From NCBI RefSeq assembly GCF_014696625.1, contig NZ_JACJQL010000009.1:1-64000 (forward strand): a stretch of DNA of 64,000 bases, written 5' to 3'. Below are positions 18,467-26,102 of this stretch, one piece after another. Origin of the DNA: Nostoc parmelioides FACHB-3921 (GTDB lineage Bacteria > Cyanobacteriota > Cyanobacteriia > Cyanobacteriales > Nostocaceae). The notes under the pieces are model-generated. The model made no database searches. It had not been told where the DNA came from and saw only the letters and a program-made list of their open reading frames with translations. Numbering within the stretch: the first letter of the stretch is position 1; each line of letters starts with the position of its first letter. Made by a program: the position numbers and the translations under genes.

Positions 18467-18797
18467 AACAATTACCCTTTGTCTGCTGCCATAGGCTGAG
18501 TGCTGATTTAAGCCTATTCTTCTAGCAAAAATTGCCATAACTGGACATCACTTTATCTAATCTAGTCTAACTCTCAGAAGAGGCAGGAGGGCAGATAATA
18601 GGCAACAGTTAAGAAGGAACGGGTAAAAAATATCAGGACTGTTGCGGATTTATTTCCTGTTCTATTCTTGATATCTACCGAAAGCTCGATTTTCCGTGGT
18701 CTAGCGGTAATTTGACTACAGGAAAATAAATCGTTAAGATTATATACAAATTCGTAATGACTTCGTATTTTTACAAATTCTTAAGGTTAGGTGCATT
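18467..18797. other. Divergent promoter region ftsH / FMN reductase
   Basis: 331 bases between divergent starts. It is AT-rich towards the FMN reductase (aagattatatac near 18736 could be a -10 region). I see no repeat element or gene. Confidence 0.4.
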
Positions 18798-19343
18798 ATG
18801 GTGAAAATTGTAGGTATTGCTGGTAGCTTAAGACCGAACTCTTACACTCAGTTAGCTTTGCGGGTAGCAGCACAACGCCTAGAAGCTTTAGGTGCGGAAG
18901 TTGAAATTATCGATTTGCGGGAGTGGCAATTACCATTTTGCAATGGTGGTAAAGACTACTCAGATTATCCAGATGTTCAGCGCTTACGTGACACCGTTAG
19001 TAATGCTGATGGACTAATTTTAGCTACACCTGAATATCATGGCGGCGTTAGTGGTGTAATCAAAAATGCCCTTGATTTGATGAGCTTTGATGAACTGTCT
19101 GGTAAAGTAACAGGACTGATTAGCGTTTTGGGTGGTCAATCAAACAGCAACGCCTTAAACGACCTCAGGCTGATTGTTCGTTGGGTACATGGTTGGGTAA
19201 TTCCAGAGCAAATTGCCATTGGACAAGCCTACAGTGCTTTTAGTCCTGAAGGAAAGCTACTTGATGAAAAACTCTCCCAACGATTTGATCAATTTGCCCA
19301 AAGTTTAGTAGAAAATACTCGCAAGCTACGCGGAGTAAATTAG
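18798..19343 (+). CDS. NAD(P)H-dependent FMN reductase family protein
   Basis: 181 residues, flavodoxin-like fold. Members reduce FMN, quinones, azo dyes or chromate with NAD(P)H. The phosphate-binding loop GSLRPNS (residues 9-15) and the isoalloxazine-contacting motif ATPEYHGGVSG (about 76-86) are both present, and the length fits the family. Start ATG at 18798 with taaggttagg upstream. It is followed by a hairpin and then by gene debris that includes the C-terminal part of a MarR regulator; in other genomes MarR genes often sit beside such reductases, so the regulator may have been its partner. Confidence 0.9.
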   Translation: MVKIVGIAGSLRPNSYTQLALRVAAQRLEALGAEVEIIDLREWQLPFCNGGKDYSDYPDVQRLRDTVSNADGLILATPEYHGGVSGVIKNALDLMSFDELSGKVTGLISVLGGQSNSNALNDLRLIVRWVHGWVIPEQIAIGQAYSAFSPEGKLLDEKLSQRFDQFAQSLVENTRKLRGVN

Positions 19344-19352
19344 AAACAGGAT

Positions 19353-19375
19353 ACTAGGAAAAATATTTTCCTAGT
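19353..19375 (+). terminator. Hairpin after FMN reductase gene
   Basis: Perfect 10-bp arms actaggaaaa and ttttcctagt with a 3-base loop, starting 10 bases after the stop. It lacks a clean T tract (taaggctttt follows), so it may be an intrinsic terminator or a 3'-end stabilising stem. Confidence 0.6.
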
Positions 19376-19395
19376 TAAGGCTTTTCTCTCTAAGG

Positions 19396-19574
19396 AATAA
19401 AGCAGATAAAAACTCTCCTAGACCTTTAGGTATTTGGAAAGGACAGGTAGAAATTTCAGATGATTTTTATGAAACATCAAGCGATATTATTTCTGAATTT
19501 GGTATAGCAGAATAATGGAATTGTTGCTTGATACCTCACTGTTCGCGCAATCGAGGATGAGTTTGGTGAAATAG
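19396..19574 (+). pseudogene. Remnant of a Phd-type antitoxin and PIN toxin pair
   Basis: The frame ending at the taa of 19513-19515 reads RPLGIWKGQVEISDDFYETS and then SDIISEFGIAE, which is the typical C-terminus of Phd/YefM-like antitoxins (RPLG...KG.V...DDFD...). It has no start: a tag stop at 19372 closes the frame and most of the N-terminal DNA-binding part is missing. An ATG overlapping the stop by one base (19515) begins MELLLDTSLFA, the start of a PIN-domain toxin, but it stops after 19 codons. The one-base overlap is the usual toxin-antitoxin arrangement. Both parts are clearly broken. Assignment rests on short motifs. Confidence 0.6.
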
Positions 19575-19600
19575 ATGAAATAAGAGAGAGTATTAGAGCA

Positions 19601-19632
19601 GGCGATGGCGTTCCGCCCACCGTAGGTGATCG
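19601..19632. repeat. Dispersed 32-bp repeat, copy 1
   Basis: The word ggcgatggcgttccgccca followed by ccgtaggtgatcg recurs with a few changes at 20285-20316 (ggcgatggcgttccggccag then tgtaggcgatca). It lies between the toxin-antitoxin remnant and the transposase fragment. Confidence 0.7.
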
Positions 19633-19700
19633 TTTTCGGCATCCCTGATACCAAAAAGAAAGTTGTGTAGGGTGTAACGGTTTAATGGTAAGTGTGAGAA

Positions 19701-19790
19701 ATGGCACATTTACCCCAACAAATAATCTCAGAACGAATCGACGATGTGGTTGTGCTGCTAGAGGTGATGAAAAAAATTGGGGATGATTGA
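19701..19790 (+). pseudogene. N-terminal fragment of an IS1634/DUF4277-type transposase
   Basis: A 29-codon frame beginning MAHLPQQIISERIDDVVVLL and ending EVMKKIGDD resembles the start of IS1634-family (DUF4277) transposases, in which ERIDD..LLL..M..IG is typical. It ends in a stop at 19788-19790 and the following sequence continues with a piece from the middle of the same kind of transposase, so an internal deletion removed the catalytic part. Confidence 0.6.
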
Positions 19791-20148
19791 CCCATTGGGG
19801 ATGCCCCTTGTCACCCAGGTAGTATCTGGAGAACAAGCAGATGATGGACTCTACATTCCTGCCTACCAACAAATTGCTGCCACAAGAAAGGGTGTTGATT
19901 GTTCATCTGGGACAATGACCTATCGCATTGATCGCTTAGAGCAAGCGGAACTAGTGAAGCGCGTTCCCGATTCAAGCGATCGCCGAGGTGTGCTAATTGA
20001 GTTAACGAATAAAGGCTTTAACTTGATTGAGAAAGCTGTTAAAGCTCACGTTGCGAATTTACATCGTATCCTTAGTGCTTTAGAAGAATCAGAGCGTCAA
20101 GCCCTAACTCATTTGCTTCGTAAACTTTTAGTTTCGTTTGAGGAGTAG
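19777..20148 (+). pseudogene. Chimeric frame: transposase fragment joined to the C-terminal half of a MarR regulator
   Basis: A 123-codon open frame. Residues about 4-38 (DPLGMPLVTQVVSGEQADDG, then LYIPAYQQIAATRKG) look like the central part of an IS1634-type transposase. Residues 39-123 are the second half of a MarR winged-helix protein: SSGTMTYRIDRLEQAELVKR, then the wing DSSDRRGVLIELTNKG and the C-terminal dimerisation helix. The MarR N-terminus and recognition-helix start are missing, so the DNA-binding domain is incomplete. Best read as the scar of an IS insertion and deletion. Whether the fused frame is expressed cannot be told. Confidence 0.7.
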
Positions 20149-20158
20149 CAGTCAAGAA

Positions 20159-20986
20159 CAATATCTCTATATCTGCGGTAGGCTGCCCTAATTATGTAAT
20201 CCCAATGTGGTTTCATAAGCCAGGATATTGAGTAATGTTACGAAACATGGTTTATTCAGATCCACACAATGCCATAAAAATCTAGGCGATGGCGTTCCGG
20301 CCAGTGTAGGCGATCAATACTGAATGATCAATATGATTACTTAGCTAATTTTACGGGAACACAAGACAAAATTCTTAGTCATTGAGCGAGTATAGATTAA
20401 ATATTAAAAGCTTGACTAAGGAGTCGGAAGCTAGAAATCAGAATTAATTAGTGGAAAAAATCTTACTAATTATACTCTGCTAAATATTGGATTTAGCATC
20501 TCTAATAATGTCGTTAATTTATCCAACGACGTTACGAGCAAAAACTTCTTCTGACTAAGAAATCTGAATTCTGTTTAGATACCTAAATCAGCTATTCAGT
20601 TCAACTTTAGTTAGCTTAAATGCAGTAGGCAAATGTAGCTTCAGTAGTCATGATTAGCAGATTCATCGATAACTATGAGTATCGAAATTGTTAATAATGC
20701 TATCCGTTGCTATTCTTTGCTGACTAATTTAATAATTAATTATCTATACAATGTGGATTCAAAAACTTGTATTTAGCTCATTGATTAATAAGTTAATAAT
20801 TTGGCTGGAATTTGCTGAATTCATAAGTATAATCCATGCCACAAACTAGGCTGTCAATAATGTTATATACAAGCTTTAATCTACAAAAGAATATGATTTA
20901 TGTGGAATTTCCGAAATAATTTTTCTGGAATTGCATACATCATATTTGGATCTAAGACTATTCAAATTACTCAAGTCAGTTGAATC
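20159..20986. other. Long AT-rich spacer with no gene seen
   Basis: 828 bases after the MarR fragment. Apart from the second copy of the 32-bp repeat (20285-20316) it shows only AT-rich sequence with many stops in all frames. It may contain further decayed DNA and the promoter of the following DUF4360-like gene. Confidence 0.55.
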
Positions 20987-21592
20987 ATGAATAATCCCAA
21001 CATCAAGAAAACATCTATCAATTTTGTTCAAGCTTTTCTGACTGCGGCTACATTAATTACAGCTTCTGTTGGCCCCGCTCTTGCTAGCGACAAAGTTGAA
21101 ATTTTAGGCGCAGAATATGGCGGTAATGGTTGCCCTGATGGATCTGCCAGCGTCAGTGTCAGCCCTGATGGTCAAGAACTAAGCATCCTCTTCGATAACT
21201 TTATAGCTGTGGGTAATAAGTCAGGAGAAACCCGCAAAAGTTGTAATTTGAGCATTCCCATCAAAGTACCCCAAGGCTTTCAAATCTCCCTCTACGATGC
21301 TGATTATCGAGGCTATGTTGCTCCCGGTACAACGGGGAGACTCAGGGCAGAGTACTTTTTTGCTGGTCAGCGCGGCCCTGTTTTTTCTCGGACATTTAGA
21401 GGCGAAACAGATTACAATGTCCGAGATAAATTAGTGACCTTAGCTGATGTCTGGTCACGCTGTGGTGATAGTGTAAATATGCGGGTGAACGCCGCCATGA
21501 CTGCCAGTGGTCAAGGTATGGCCACCGTGGACTCTTTTGACCTTGCTCACCGTGGTTTGGTTTATCACATCAAATATCGCCAGTGTCGTTAG
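20987..21592 (+). CDS. Secreted DUF4360-like protein
   Basis: 201 residues. Signal peptide about 1-33 (hydrophobic FVQAFLTAATLITASVGPALA, cleavage after ALA). The mature part reads EILGAEYGGNGCPDGSASVS and continues with SPDGQELSILFDNF, the hallmark of DUF4360 proteins, and has further cysteines in SCNLSI, SRCGDS and YRQCR that probably form disulfides. The family is found in cyanobacteria and fungi; its function is unknown. Start ATG at 20987. A long perfect-looking hairpin lies just after the stop. Confidence 0.85.
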   Translation: MNNPNIKKTSINFVQAFLTAATLITASVGPALASDKVEILGAEYGGNGCPDGSASVSVSPDGQELSILFDNFIAVGNKSGETRKSCNLSIPIKVPQGFQISLYDADYRGYVAPGTTGRLRAEYFFAGQRGPVFSRTFRGETDYNVRDKLVTLADVWSRCGDSVNMRVNAAMTASGQGMATVDSFDLAHRGLVYHIKYRQCR

Positions 21593-21625
21593 GTCTTTTC
21601 GTGGTAGCAGGGTAGTTTCATCGAA

Positions 21626-21673
21626 GGCGGCTATCCCTCCCACTCCCTTCAAGGGGTGGGAGGGATAGCCGCC
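21626..21673. repeat. 21-bp-stem hairpin after the DUF4360 gene
   Basis: Arms ggcggctatccctcccactc(c) and (g)gggtgggagggatagccgcc pair over 21 positions with one G-T pair around a 6-base loop. There is no T tract behind it. It is followed by gttaac/gtcaac-type words (21681-21722) like those in the core of the dispersed element copies. Confidence 0.8.
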
Positions 21674-21993
21674 CCGCCACCGTTAACTGCTGACTGATGA
21701 CTGTTAACCGTCAACCGTCAACGTCAAATCCCATAGCCTTTTAGGGGTGGGATAAGCTTAAACAATCAGAGAACAAAGACAACTGTGTTTCCAAGCCTCT
21801 CCCTTTCGTTGAACACAGATCCTGGGCGAACCTAGAAAAGCGACTTGACTAAATTCTTGGAGTTTGGGAAATTTCATATTGGCAGATGAAATTAGGTAGT
21901 TCTTCTCTCAGCTTTTGCCAAAAAGAGGACTGTATTCAATCAGACCCCTCAACTCCAAAATTTAATTGTCAGTTTGAGGATAAGGGAGCGTAT

Positions 21994-23112
21994 ATGCGAG
22001 TAAATGCTATGGCAATGACTCTGTTGGTCTCACTGACTGTTGTGCAGAGTGCATACGCCCAAGACACTGCCATCACAGGTCAGCCATTTATGCGGGCAGC
22101 GCTAACTGTGATGACTTTCGACTACTTCGCTACGAGATGCAAGCAGGGTCGCGGCTTCGTTGCTGCCGACTCTGCCAAGATTGAGGCATGGCAAACCGCC
22201 AACGGTGTCAATCAGATTCGCCTCAGAATGCGCGACCTCGATCGCTACCCTTCCCAAAAGCGGCAAATCAACCAGGCTTTTGCACAGATCACTGAAAAAG
22301 TAACATCTCAGAATAGCAATATCGATGCTTGTACCGTAGCACTGTCTATATCGAAACTGCCTGACTCACAGTTTGCTACCGTATCTCCCCAACTGCTCGC
22401 ACCGACGAGTAGTCCACCCAAAAAACCTCACAGGAGCGCCCAGAGGTCTGTTAGCGCTCCTGTGAGTGTTACTTCTGCACCTGATGCCAAAATTGCGGCT
22501 CAGATCGATAGTTTTGGTTTTAATTCGCGCCCAAAAATAGGTATCGGTGGTTTTGTCACCATCGATATCTATCCTGTCGTCCTTTTTCGCAACGGTGATG
22601 CCCTCACTAATGTCGAAGGACTTTCATTCAAAGGTGGACTCGAAGCCTACAAACGAGTAAAACCCGGCAACTGGACTCGTTGGCGTCGTCAGGGTGGCGA
22701 ATTGCAACTTGCACAAAAGGGCGGTTGGAAGGCGTTATCTTTTCGGACGACCTATCCGAAATTGCCGGATAATTTCAAGCTCAACGGACTCTTTCGCTCC
22801 CTCTCTGGTACAGGGACGGTGGCGATCGGGGGTAGCCAATCCCTAGCTGTCTGGCAAGACTATCGGTTCTCGGCTGATGGTCGAGTTGTGCGTGGTAACG
22901 GCGCTGGTGGAAGTGCAGAGGCTGGTGACACAGCGATCGCCACCAGCAACATAGCACCAAATCGCCGTGGTCGTTATCGTGTCCAAGGGCTGACGCTACA
23001 TATCACTTATGATGATGGCTCTAGTGAAAGCCGCATCCTAATTACCGATCCGAAAGATCCTAAGAGTGCGATTTGGCTTGATGGGGTGAGCTACGTCCGC
23101 CGAAAGCGGTAA
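21994..23112 (+). CDS. Secreted protein of unknown function
   Basis: 372 residues from the preferred start. ATG at 21994 is chosen because aaggga lies 7 bases upstream and a signal peptide follows at once (MRVNAMAMTLLVSLTVVQSA, cleavage near AYA-QD); the open frame extends 36 codons further up, without leader character. Residues about 25-115 contain two cysteines and look helical; a Pro/Ser-rich linker follows; the C-terminal 210 residues appear beta-rich, with WTRWRRQGGELQL, DYRFSADGRVVRG and RGRYRVQGLTLHITYDDGS, a pattern seen in many lipocalin-like bacterial exported proteins. I cannot name the family. The gene looks richer in G+C than its neighbours, which may point to transfer. Confidence 0.72.
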   Translation: MRVNAMAMTLLVSLTVVQSAYAQDTAITGQPFMRAALTVMTFDYFATRCKQGRGFVAADSAKIEAWQTANGVNQIRLRMRDLDRYPSQKRQINQAFAQITEKVTSQNSNIDACTVALSISKLPDSQFATVSPQLLAPTSSPPKKPHRSAQRSVSAPVSVTSAPDAKIAAQIDSFGFNSRPKIGIGGFVTIDIYPVVLFRNGDALTNVEGLSFKGGLEAYKRVKPGNWTRWRRQGGELQLAQKGGWKALSFRTTYPKLPDNFKLNGLFRSLSGTGTVAIGGSQSLAVWQDYRFSADGRVVRGNGAGGSAEAGDTAIATSNIAPNRRGRYRVQGLTLHITYDDGSSESRILITDPKDPKSAIWLDGVSYVRRKR

Positions 23113-23174
23113 ACTTCAAAATCTTCAGGATGAACTTCTACAGCCCATCTTACCCATCAACAGTCACCCATCTA

Positions 23175-24416
23175 CTACAAATCATCAACATCTTGTAAAG
23201 TGCCGCAATGCTTACAGTGTGGTAAATGTTTGTAAGTTAGGTTGTGACAATTGTGACATTCAACGTATTGATAATAACCGCAGTGTGGGCAGTAGGCATC
23301 GTTAGCCCGAATTTTTTTTGCACACTTCACACACCGTGATTTTTGAATTCTATTAACTGCTTGTAGTTTAGGATTAAGAACAATTTTCTGGAAAAACTTG
23401 ATAATCCCAAAACCAATCAAGGGAATCAATAATATATAAACATAGCTGACCAGAAACAGTAAACTACCAAAAACAGCACTAATAATATCAAAGACAAATT
23501 GAAATATTGCCCCTACTTGTAAAAATTCAAATATTTTCAGAACTAACGGGATAAAAAAGATCACTAATAAGTGCCAGCTAATCAGAGCAATGAGTCCATA
23601 ACCCCGACGCTGAGAAAATTGATGAACCAATAAAGCTGCAAATATCAGTGGTAACAAAAACAGAGATTGAAAAGCAAGTTGAATACTGGGATACCAAAAA
23701 GATGCTTGTTTATAACCTTGCTCAACCGTGGCAAATTCTCCCCTATTTTGCAGAAAGGTAATAAAACTTTTACTTTCTGCTTGAGTCAATAGTTGATTTT
23801 TAAGATTAGATATTTCCTGTTCCAACTGAGCAATTCTAACATTATTTTTATCTAACTCCTGTTTAGCTTTTTCTGCTGGAACTTGATTAATCGATTGGCC
23901 AGGAGCTTGTCCGGCAAGTTTGTCTAAGAGTGTAGAGTCATACTGGGAGCGAATCCGGTTATTAGATTGTTTAAGATTACTTATTTGTGCTTGTCGCTGG
24001 TCAATTCCTTTGATAAATTGCTGATTTTGAGGAGTTTTAATTTCATCGATGTATTCTCCATACTGCAAGCAAGTAGAAGAAACCTTACCCAAACTGTCTA
24101 CCTCATTTTGTTGATAAGTTTGTTTTTGACTGGGTAGATTACTAATATTATCTAGCAGCGATCGCCTAATAATTTCATAATCTTTATCTTTATTAGTTTG
24201 TGTGCGATAAGTCTGCCATTGGGAATAACATGGATAAGCTTGTGAAGGGCTGAGATGCCATCTACTAATATCATCTAAACCTGTAAAAATATTAACTAAG
24301 ATAAAAATATCAATCAAAATAATGACAATCAAACTCACTCTATTCAGAGGTTCATTGTTGATCTTTCTTGACTTACTAAAAAATTGATTGACAAGACGGC
24401 GGATTTTGGCAAACAT
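23175..24416 (-). CDS. Membrane protein with coiled coil and two C-terminal zinc ribbons
   Basis: 413 residues of unknown function. One membrane segment near 27-45 (VSLIVIILIDIFILVNIFTG), a long hydrophilic helical/coiled-coil part (about 120-215, QISNLKQSNNRIRSQ and IAQLEQEISNLKNQLL), then three to four membrane segments (about 230-350). The C-terminal 50 residues carry eight metal-binding cysteines in two ribbons: CVKCAKK...CPHC and CHNCHN...CKHC. The fold suggests a membrane scaffold with a cytoplasmic zinc-ribbon tail. Start ATG at 24416. Divergent from the 2H-phosphoesterase gene, with an uninformative 414-bp spacer between them. Confidence 0.78.
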   Translation of the reverse strand: MFAKIRRLVNQFFSKSRKINNEPLNRVSLIVIILIDIFILVNIFTGLDDISRWHLSPSQAYPCYSQWQTYRTQTNKDKDYEIIRRSLLDNISNLPSQKQTYQQNEVDSLGKVSSTCLQYGEYIDEIKTPQNQQFIKGIDQRQAQISNLKQSNNRIRSQYDSTLLDKLAGQAPGQSINQVPAEKAKQELDKNNVRIAQLEQEISNLKNQLLTQAESKSFITFLQNRGEFATVEQGYKQASFWYPSIQLAFQSLFLLPLIFAALLVHQFSQRRGYGLIALISWHLLVIFFIPLVLKIFEFLQVGAIFQFVFDIISAVFGSLLFLVSYVYILLIPLIGFGIIKFFQKIVLNPKLQAVNRIQKSRCVKCAKKIRANDAYCPHCGYYQYVECHNCHNLTYKHLPHCKHCGTLQDVDDL

Positions 24417-24830
24417 ATTGGCTGTTGATGAATATTCAAATTAAACAACTGTTATAGCAAGCTAGTTTGATTCTCCATAGCGTAGTCTCCCTTATATTTA
24501 TGCTTCAATCTTGGGGTAGACAGTGCCGGCCCTTTTAGGGTTGTGATGGAAAATTTCTGACGTAAATGTTCAAAAACAAACAGGAATCCTATATTAACCG
24601 TTAAGTAGAGTTACATAGTCGTGTTTGTAATTATACTTAGCATAGGAAGTACCAAAGTTTTTAGTAGTTGAGCAAAGCAAAATTGTTATGAGAGGATGGA
24701 AGGGTGGGGAATTCGTGACCTCTACTGATAACATGACTTTAAGAAAAAAACTAACTACTTTTTAAATCAGTCTGTTAAGTTGTGTGATTTTTCTTAAAAT
24801 CTATCAAGTGAGAATGCGAGGCAATGAAGA
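24417..24830. other. Divergent spacer with no gene seen
   Basis: 414 bases between the zinc-ribbon membrane protein and the DUF1868-like gene. No repeat family, RNA gene or terminator was recognised; it presumably holds both promoters. Confidence 0.45.
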
Positions 24831-25619
24831 TTGGACGATAACTATCAAACTTACCTAAATCGGGTAGCAAGACTGACACTACCAGAAGCGTTGAGATCCC
24901 AAGCCCAGCATATTCAGGAATCATATAAGTTTCAGCCTTCTTCGGGATCTAGGCAAGCAGTACCTTTTCCTGGGTACACGCTAATTACTCCATCGGCGGC
25001 AGAAGATTCGGAAAATTCTGGTTTTTATACTCAGGTGCAAGCTTATCAAGACGAACTGTTACAGTTACCTATCAACAATGGTTTGATAGTTCCTGTACCT
25101 CCCCCAAGCTTCCATTTAACTTTGGCAGATTTGATTTGGGACAGTGCTTACCGTGATGCTTGTGAAAAAAATCCTGACTTTGAGCAACAACTACGCTCTT
25201 GCATAGGCGACACATTACAGCAATATCAAGAATCTCTAACATCAGGGAGTGATCCGATTTATTGGCAGATGTTGGGATTGATTCTCATGCCAAGGGCTGT
25301 TGCTGTTTGTTTAGTACCAAAAGATGAACGTTGTTATGAGCAGGTCATTAAATTCCGTCGCACAATTTACCAGAATCCCAAATTAATAGCCTTGGGGATT
25401 GAACAACATTATCATCTTACTGCTCATATAACATTAGGTTATTTTGGGGATGTTTCATCAGATTTAGACAGGACAAAATTCAGTGATACGCTATCTGAAT
25501 TAAGTCAAAAATGGCTGTTAAGTGCGCCAGAATTTTTGATTAGCCGTGTAGAATTGCGAAAGTTTGACGATATGACACGCTATTATCGTCAGCCAGACTG
25601 GCCAAGCTTGAATTTTTAA
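24831..25619 (+). CDS. 2H phosphoesterase-like protein (DUF1868 type)
   Basis: 262 residues, cytoplasmic. The two HxT motifs of 2H phosphoesterases are seen: His95-Leu-Thr97 in PPPSFHLTLADL and His199-Ile-Thr201 in HLTAHITLGYFGD. Proteins of this superfamily act on cyclic phosphodiesters such as 2',3'-cyclic or ADP-ribose cyclic phosphates; the substrate here is unknown. The frame is open only from a TTG at 24831, directly after an in-frame tga, so TTG is the start unless a frameshift removed an upstream ATG. A terminator follows at 25711. Confidence 0.8.
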   Translation: MDDNYQTYLNRVARLTLPEALRSQAQHIQESYKFQPSSGSRQAVPFPGYTLITPSAAEDSENSGFYTQVQAYQDELLQLPINNGLIVPVPPPSFHLTLADLIWDSAYRDACEKNPDFEQQLRSCIGDTLQQYQESLTSGSDPIYWQMLGLILMPRAVAVCLVPKDERCYEQVIKFRRTIYQNPKLIALGIEQHYHLTAHITLGYFGDVSSDLDRTKFSDTLSELSQKWLLSAPEFLISRVELRKFDDMTRYYRQPDWPSLNF

Positions 25620-25710
25620 TTTTGCTTTGAGCCTGAGGCTTTGAGAAAATTATCACTCACTTTGGCGAGTCATTAGTTGTACATTAATAGTCAATCATTG
25701 TGTAATTAAC

Positions 25711-25743
25711 AAAATCCTCACCTCCTTGTTGGTGAGGATTTTT
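25711..25743 (+). terminator. Rho-independent terminator
   Basis: Perfect 12-bp arms aaaatcctcacc and ggtgaggatttt around an 8-base loop, ending in five T residues, about 90 bases after the DUF1868-like gene. Confidence 0.9.
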
Positions 25744-25797
25744 CGTATTACACCAAAAGCCAGAAATGTGCAGTTACGTTTATTATTTAATACACAT

Positions 25798-25924
25798 TAA
25801 GCTATTTTGCTTTCAAGTTGCACAATCCATCTTGAGGGCTGTTAACTGTTAACCGTTGACTGTCAATAGTTAACAGTTAACAGCCCTTGTTATTAGTTAT
25901 ACAATTTAGCTGTACATTAGCTTA
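25798..25924. repeat. Dispersed element, copy 2
   Basis: 127 bp with inverted ends taagcta and tagctta and a self-complementary core (gggctgttaactgttaac ... gttaacagttaacagccc). Flanks tttgctttcaagttgcacaa and ttagttatacaatttagc match the copies at 7277-7404 (inverted) and 61310-61422. Lies 180 bases before the hemagglutinin-like gene. Confidence 0.78.
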
Positions 25925-26102
25925 AACCATAGATTTTTAAAATATGTGTAGGTGCTTAGTTAATACTCATCCAATACTTGAGTGAGTATTTCATCTCCAT
26001 TCTATTTACTCCAAAAATGCTTTATTTTTTGCAAAAATTAAATTCCACCCCTATATAGGAGTATACTAATTTCTTATTAACCGCTTACGAATACGAGCAA
26101 AG

